Assembly (NCBI GenBank): GCA_019915015.1
Contig: JAHBBC010000016.1
Span: forward strand, 682,001 to 746,000
Direction of reading: 5' to 3'
From: Auriscalpium vulgare
Taxonomy: Eukaryota > Basidiomycota > Agaricomycetes > Russulales > Auriscalpiaceae
DNA length: 64,000 nucleotides
Shown: one piece after another, positions 58,831-64,000 of the stretch
Layout: the number at the start of each line of letters is the position of its first letter
Position numbering within the stretch: the first letter of the stretch is position 1
The notes under the pieces: model-generated
What the model saw: the letters and a program-made list of their open reading frames with translations, nothing else
What the model was told of the DNA's origin: nothing
Database searches by the model: none
Program-made: the position numbers and the translations under genes

Positions 58831-59384
58831 TCAAGGTGTCGTGCTCTTGTGCAGGTATTCAGCAAGGTCTACGTTAGGCTTCCATTATATATAATGTGAA
58901 CGCACCTCCTTCAAGTAAGCCACGAGATCACTACGGTCACTCTCGTCCTTCACTCCAAACGGCTTCTTCGTGCCCGGTATATACTGCAGACGGACACGGT
59001 GTAAATCCTCACATGCATAGACCCCGCATTGGTGCCTACCTTCTTGGGATTTGCAAGGAAAGCCGACAAAGTACTCTCGTTCCATTTGATGTCCTTGCTC
59101 ACGATCGCTGACGAGTACCCCGAGAAGCCCTTCGCCCGTCCACTCTCCCGCGCGAATATTCTAAATACAATTAATCAATCAGTGCATATATTGGATGCAA
59201 CGACGCACCCGTGAAGATTCGGACCCATCTTGTGGGGGTCTCCGGCGGCGATAGTGTGGCAGTGCGTACAGTGGGCCTTGAAATATGCGGCGCCCTTTGC
59301 AGCATCACCTGGAGCGCGTCAGGATGTTCCACCGACGGTGACGACTATGAGGGTCAGGGTGCGTTACCAGGAGTGTACGACATG
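58831..59384 (-). CDS. CYC1: Cytochrome c with the Met80 position replaced by Lys
   Basis: Mitochondrial intermembrane-space electron carrier family. Five exons: 59369-59384, 59209-59308, 59040-59160, 58906-58983 and 58831-58845; 109 residues, the normal length. The product begins [20 protein letters not shown]; the heme motif CTHCH is at residues 19-23, followed by HKMGPNLHG, a conserved-type Trp at residue 65, and NPKKYIPGTK. Where the family has TKMAF, with Met80 as axial ligand, the sequence reads TKKPF (residues 84-88). Other departures are GIFAR for GLFGR and an extra Gly in FSGYSSA. The frame is intact with clean introns, so this is not an obvious pseudogene. Whether a second, canonical copy exists elsewhere cannot be seen here. 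The 15-nt last exon is the least certain part. Confidence 0.88.
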
Positions 59385-60058
59385 TAGTCAAGAGTCGCGG
59401 GCGGGCACAAGAGTTTCTGGAGGATGGATAGTGACGAGCATCCGGACGGTCGTCCGACGTCGTGTTTATGTGCTTCGGCACAAGCTCTAGGTTGCGATCC
59501 AGCCGTCGGGCCAATTAGCGCTTAGAGATGTCGAGGACTCGACGCGGGCCTGGGCTCCGGTCGGCAGGGCTCGATGCCAGCCTCGCGGCGAAGACCGCGC
59601 TGCTCCGATGCAGTGCAGTGCCGACGTCCAACGAGACGATGTTTTTGATACTATGATGAAGAGACGCAGCTGCTGGCTGGCAAGACATACGACCGCACTG
59701 GGCCTGGGGCTGGAATTGGCTGGCATGTGAGAGCTCGGAGCGAGGCATACGCAAGAGATCTTAAGTTAGAGGAAACTTGAGTGAAGCCATAAGTATTCAA
59801 GTTTCAAGCTTCGAGAGGCCGACGTCGTCGTCGGTTTGAGCTTGAGCGCAGACGGCTCAGGCGGCCGCGGTCACTTCGTTGAACAAGAAGCGCGTGAGAA
59901 AGCAATTCAACACCCGACGCGTGCCGGTTCTCCTCCCGCTCTCATCATCGCGCTCGACGCCGCCCACCACCACCCCGTCGTCGCGTCCGACGCGCTCGCT
60001 CGATCACCGGACACATCGGGAATTGTCTATGACAGTGTCAATCGTTGCCTTGGAGCTC
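59385..60058. promoter_or_regulatory. Divergent promoter region, cytochrome c / DSN1
   Basis: 674 bp between the two diverging starts. No gene seen. An ORF extends upstream of the DSN1 start, so the DSN1 5' end could be longer. Confidence 0.4.
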
Positions 60059-61880
60059 ATGAGTACGTCCCAGCCTCCGGCAAAGCGGAAAGCATCCGAA
60101 GATTCCAACCCCCTCAACGCCGCGCCCAAACGCACGCGTAAAGACGTGAGTTTATTCCCAATCACTGCGCATAACACCCTGACTGGTGTATATATAGAAT
60201 GTTGCGTCAACGAAACGGAAACGTACGCGTTTGTGCGGTTATTGCAGTGTCTGCCTTGGATATCGAGTCCTGATAGAGGTTTGCTCTTGCAGTGGTAAAC
60301 GGCGAGGAACAGCCTAGTGGGCTTGTCATCCTGCGGAGTGCGCCTTCCCGTCCACCCTCTGCTCTAGGCAACAAACCGCCATCTTCGAGCCAGCAGCCTC
60401 AAGCCTCCACCTCCCGCGCGCCCTCCTTGCAGCCTCCCGCCAAGAAGTTCAAGGCGTCTTCAACATCCGTCGATCAGCCGCACGCCAGCACAAGCCAAGA
60501 CAGAAGTGCCCGACAACCGTCACATGTCGACGCACAGATGCCGCTCGCTCCCCGCGAGACGCCGCAAATCGAGAAGAACAAGCAGATGCGTGGGGAGGGC
60601 AGTAACGGGCATTCGCGGCGCAGTTCAGTTAGCATGCGAGGGAAGCGAATGAGTACGAGTTTTGAGAATACAGGAGTCATTGGTGCGTGCGGACTACGAA
60701 CATTCCGCTCTCATGGATTGAATGTTACTGTTCACAGTCCAACCTCACTCGTCTGTGGAAGAGAAAGCGTTTCATATGCACATCGACCGCGATCTTCCCG
60801 AATCCTCCCGTACGCGTCAACTGCTCATCTGGTGCGCAGCTCGCACAGAGGCAGACGCGGGGCCTTCACGGAAGCCTCGTGACCAGCTGCCACCGCTGGA
60901 CGCGAGCGGGGCGCGTCTTGTCAAGGATTTAAGGGATGCTGCTATCAGGATGCTTGCGGAAGGGCGCATCGACACGAATGTGATGAGTCCGGCGGGTTCT
61001 GATGCGGGGTCGCGTAAGCTGGCACCGCACCAGGACAACGAGCGCAATCGGGCAAAGAAAGCTCAGTTTACTGCGGACATTGAGCGGTGCGTGGCAGTCC
61101 CTTTGTCTATGCATGTATCTCACAAAGACATCACCAGGGCTCAAGCAGAGGACAATGCGTGGGCAGAGGTCGAACAATACTACAAATCACGCGACGCGAT
61201 GGTTATGTCGGACCTGGAGCAGCGACGGAAAGCGAAGGGTAAGCAGCGCGCGCCGGATGAATGGGGCCTTCGCGATGAGGAGCTCCCAGAGCGGTTTCAT
61301 GCGGGCGTCAAGCTTGCGCGGAGTGTGCTCGCTTCTGCCGGTCCCTCGTCGCAGGAGAAGAGTCCACTGGACAAACGGTGGTCAGACGTGCAATATACCG
61401 TGCGTATGATAGTGCGAACTGTCAGTCGGGACTACGCTGATGCAGCCGCACGCATGCTACCAGATCGACGAGCTGCACACCCTCGTCAACACTGCTACGC
61501 AGACCGCGTCCGTTGCGACTACGGACCTCGACCACCGCTTCGCTCTTATCTCTCTTACCCTGGCCGCGCACGCCCAGGCCCATCCGCACCCGCACCACCC
61601 ACCCGCCGCGTCTTCCGCCTCCGCCGCGCTTTCTGCGTACCTCCCACCGCGCACCCATGAACCGGACCCTCAGGAATTGTTCCGCGCGCTGTCCCGTGTC
61701 GACATGGCGCGCCCGCCGGCCCAGCGCGGCGACGCAGCGTTCCGCGCTCTGCGCGAGGTGCAGCGCGCCCAGGCGCAGGGCGGTGCGGAAGGCGAGCGCA
61801 GGCTGACGGGCGTGCCGCCGCCCACTCCTAGGAAGCCGCCAGGGACTCCACGGAGGGCTGGAACTCCAGGCAAGCGGTGA
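60059..61880 (+). CDS. DSN1: Kinetochore protein Dsn1/Mis13 (Mis12 complex)
   Basis: Subunit of the Mis12/MIND complex linking the inner centromere to Ndc80 and Spc105. Six exons: 60059-60145, 60198-60222, 60293-60682, 60738-61086, 61138-61399 and 61446-61880; 515 residues. The N-terminal third is disordered and basic with RKASED, KRTRKD and RRSSVSMRGKRMSTSFENTG; the latter resembles the Aurora B-regulated basic segment of Dsn1. The helical core begins VQPHSSVEEKAFHMHIDRDL, ESSRTRQLLIWCAARTE, then AWAEVEQYYKSRDAMVMSDL. The C-terminus carries Pro/Arg-rich RKPPGTPRRAGTPGKR. The start at 60059 was chosen over an in-frame ATG 30 nt upstream. Confidence 0.9.
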
Positions 61881-62981
61881 CCGGTGACGCTGTGACGGCC
61901 TGCAGAGGAGGCGGAGTGGTCGTGACGGGCGATTTTATGTTATTGTACATATGCGTGTGGAGGCTGGGTCGTAGGGCGCAGCCGGTCGGGGTTTGCTTGA
62001 ACTATGGGTGCGTGTTCGTGTCGGCTGTCGTTGCTCTCGCATTTCTATCTTTGATGATATACTCTGTAGCCTTTGTCTTAGTGTCGGAAACCAATTTGTT
62101 TTGTTTACGTCGGGGTAGCATGAAGCTTCATGCGCGACCGCTCGGCCGCGCCACGTCTGTCAAATTACACGGCTCTAGTGACAGCACGCTTCAGAGGTCG
62201 GTTGGTGCTCCGCAGCGCGGTGCCCATGGAATATTCTTATGGGAGAGTTGCATCAAGTCAGCCAGCTGATTGAATGTCATGCCGACAGCGGACGTTGACG
62301 CAATCCTAGAAATAGAACATCACTGCTGAGTAGCCGTCACTCTGCAAATAATTCACCGAAAGAGGTGCGTTTCTGGTCCTCTAGCGCTATTCGTGGCTCT
62401 GCAGTGTTTAATGTTTCCAAAGAGTGTCTAGAGACTGCATTCGTGGGCGGTGTCGCTTCTCCGTCTATTCCTACACTCAATCGCTTCTGTCAGTCGTCAG
62501 CGCGGAGTCGATCATCAAAAAGTGCCTGCACATTAATGTCGGCAGAGAGACTCAGAGTCATGGAGCGTACTACTAAGTACTAGGGTCGCAATTCGACATG
62601 CTACTATGCGCGACCACGTGTCGAATCGGCTGAAATACACATGCGATGATTGGCCGGGAGGCAAGCGAGATCTGACGTCGCGGAGCGCGTTCACTTCGTC
62701 CAACACCTCCTGCCCTTTTTCTTCCCCCTCCCACCTTCAATTGACATGCCTTCCTCCGCCGGTGAGCACTGCCCACGCGCGGTCCTCGTAGTCGAAGCGC
62801 GACTGACGCGACTGCTCTGCGCTGGGACGTGTAGGTGACGCTTCCAAGGGTGCACTCCCGCGGCGCCTCAAGGCCTCACCGGCACCTTCCGCTTCTCTAG
62901 ATCACTTCGGCGCTAAGTACTGCTGTGTTGATAATAATCAATCACAAGGCCCACTGGCGCCGGCCCGCATCGCTTGTCCTT
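61881..62981. other. Intergenic 1.1 kb
   Basis: DSN1 3' UTR and promoter of the last gene. Short ORFs present have no domain. Confidence 0.5.
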
Positions 62982-64000
62982 ATGCCACCACCCTGCGACG
63001 TCTACAGGGACGAATTGCTCTCCTATGGGTATGGCCAAGCTATCTGGGAGCCTGCGCCCGATGACGGCCAGCCCGCCGTCCTTCTCGGTGACGTTGGATA
63101 CCTCTTTCAAGGCGCCTTCCAACGCCTCTTCAACATACATTTGCCTCGGCGTCACAGGTTCCAACCATCGACCATGCCGGAGTACGTCAGGCCTCTCCCG
63201 GTTGATGACACCATGATCAAGCTTCGGCATCTCAAGCCAGGCGCCTACTGCTCTACCTCCGTGCACGCTCAAACCGTCGACGGATCTGTCGCTACGTAAG
63301 TTCCGCGCAGTGCGACCTCTAGTGCTGATCAACTCACATCCGAGTAGTCCGGTTTCGCTTGTGGGGGGCGAGGTGTCGTTTGGTACTTCCAAGCAGCGGG
63401 GCGCAATTCTGGCTTTGCCTGAGCACGCGCAGCGCGTGGACGGACGGACGGGCCTCACGTACGAGGACTACATCGCCGAAAACTGCGATCGGTGGCTGGC
63501 ATACGCCCGCCATAAAGGCCTGAACGTCCGCATGGAAGACGTCCTACTGGTCACGGGCTGCGATCTTGCCAAGTCGTGGGCTGTGGCGGCATTCGTCAGC
63601 AGTGAGGTCAACGCGAGCGCATCGCTCAAAGTTGACCTCTCCACGGTGGGAGGCCTATCGGCGTCCGTCAGTGTGCAGTGGAGGAGTATACAGAACGTGG
63701 TTCACAATTGGGGCCCAGATCCGTCCGCACCGTCGTTCTCAACTCTGATGGAACGCCGCTCGATTGGAGCGCACGACAGCTCGGCGGCCGAGAATCCCGT
63801 TCCCGACCCTGTGTGGCTTTCACGCACCCTCCTTCCGGGTTTCGCCCAGTGCATTTTCGTGCGGGGATACCACATGAAGCGTCGTCGGCTGCTGCCCAAT
63901 ATCATCAAGGCATTCGCGGAACACATGGATGAGCAAGACGAGAGAGAGGACGAGGATGAAGGCTTAGACATCGCTTCTTCGGTAGCCGGAAGTTCGCGGT
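62982..64000 (+). CDS. Basidiomycete-type protein of unknown function, 3' truncated by window
   Basis: Exon 1 is 62982-63295 and exon 2 starts at 63348 and stays open to the window end (about 322 residues visible). It begins MPPPCDVYRDELLSYGYGQA, followed by IWEPAPDDGQPAVLLGDVGY and LFQGAFQRLFNIHLP. Later parts are TYEDYIAENCDRWLAYARHK, DVLLVTGCDLAKSWAVAAF, NWGPDPSAPSFST and QCIFVRGYHMKRRRLLPNII. Agaricomycete genomes carry many proteins of this layout, in large expanded families with no assigned role; that is recall, not a search. An acidic, Asp/Glu-rich stretch follows at the edge. An upstream in-frame ATG exists at 62925. Confidence 0.8.

Overview
This is nuclear DNA of a filamentous basidiomycete, most likely an Agaricomycete; a polypore-type wood decayer is possible but is only inference. 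The evidence is dense genes split by many 45-65 nt introns (mostly GTGCGT/GTAAGT donors and CAG/TAG acceptors), GC-rich codon use, proteins of fungal type (indoleamine dioxygenase, an RTA1 protein, a KNH-type GPI protein, paired Zn2Cys6 regulators with MHR domains) and a basidiomycete-type uncharacterised family at the right edge. I assembled the gene models by hand from splice signals, reading phase and protein family resemblance. Every multi-exon model listed keeps frame across all its junctions.

Layout, left to right. 1-10.9 kb: 5' part of the splicing factor CWC2 (-), an SNF1-activating CaMKK-type kinase (-), a gene-poor stretch with two small tandem repeats, a coiled-coil ORF (+), ribosomal protein L4 (+) and a zinc-finger-like protein (-). 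12.2-20.1 kb: COQ4 (-) and ALG12 (+) share a 131 bp divergent promoter; then a PLP-homeostasis protein (-), a UPF0014/FetB-like permease (+) and indoleamine 2,3-dioxygenase (-). 21.3-23.0 kb: secreted acid phosphatase (+). 23.2-32.4 kb: two tandem paralogous Zn2Cys6 regulators (-) with the same 15-exon architecture, including a 6-nt microexon inside the zinc cluster, flanking a KNH-type GPI protein (-). 33.0-41.5 kb: YPI1-type PP1 regulator (-), RTA1-like transporter (-), class III GH18 chitinase (-) and galactokinase (+). 45-47 kb: Crz1-like C2H2 factor (+). 49.3-54.3 kb: large uncharacterised protein (+) and a WD40-type protein (-). 54.4-55.9 kb: a diverged direct duplication with no clear gene. 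56-62 kb: a newly assembled small unknown gene (-), TFIIF beta (-), an unusual cytochrome c (-) and the kinetochore protein Dsn1/Mis13 (+). The right edge carries a truncated basidiomycete-type gene (+).

Most genes are housekeeping and unrelated to each other; I see no biosynthetic cluster, transposon ORF, rRNA, convincing tRNA or CRISPR array. The most notable items are the cytochrome c whose heme-ligand methionine (Met80 of the classical protein) is replaced by lysine, and the tandem regulator pair with its conserved microexon.
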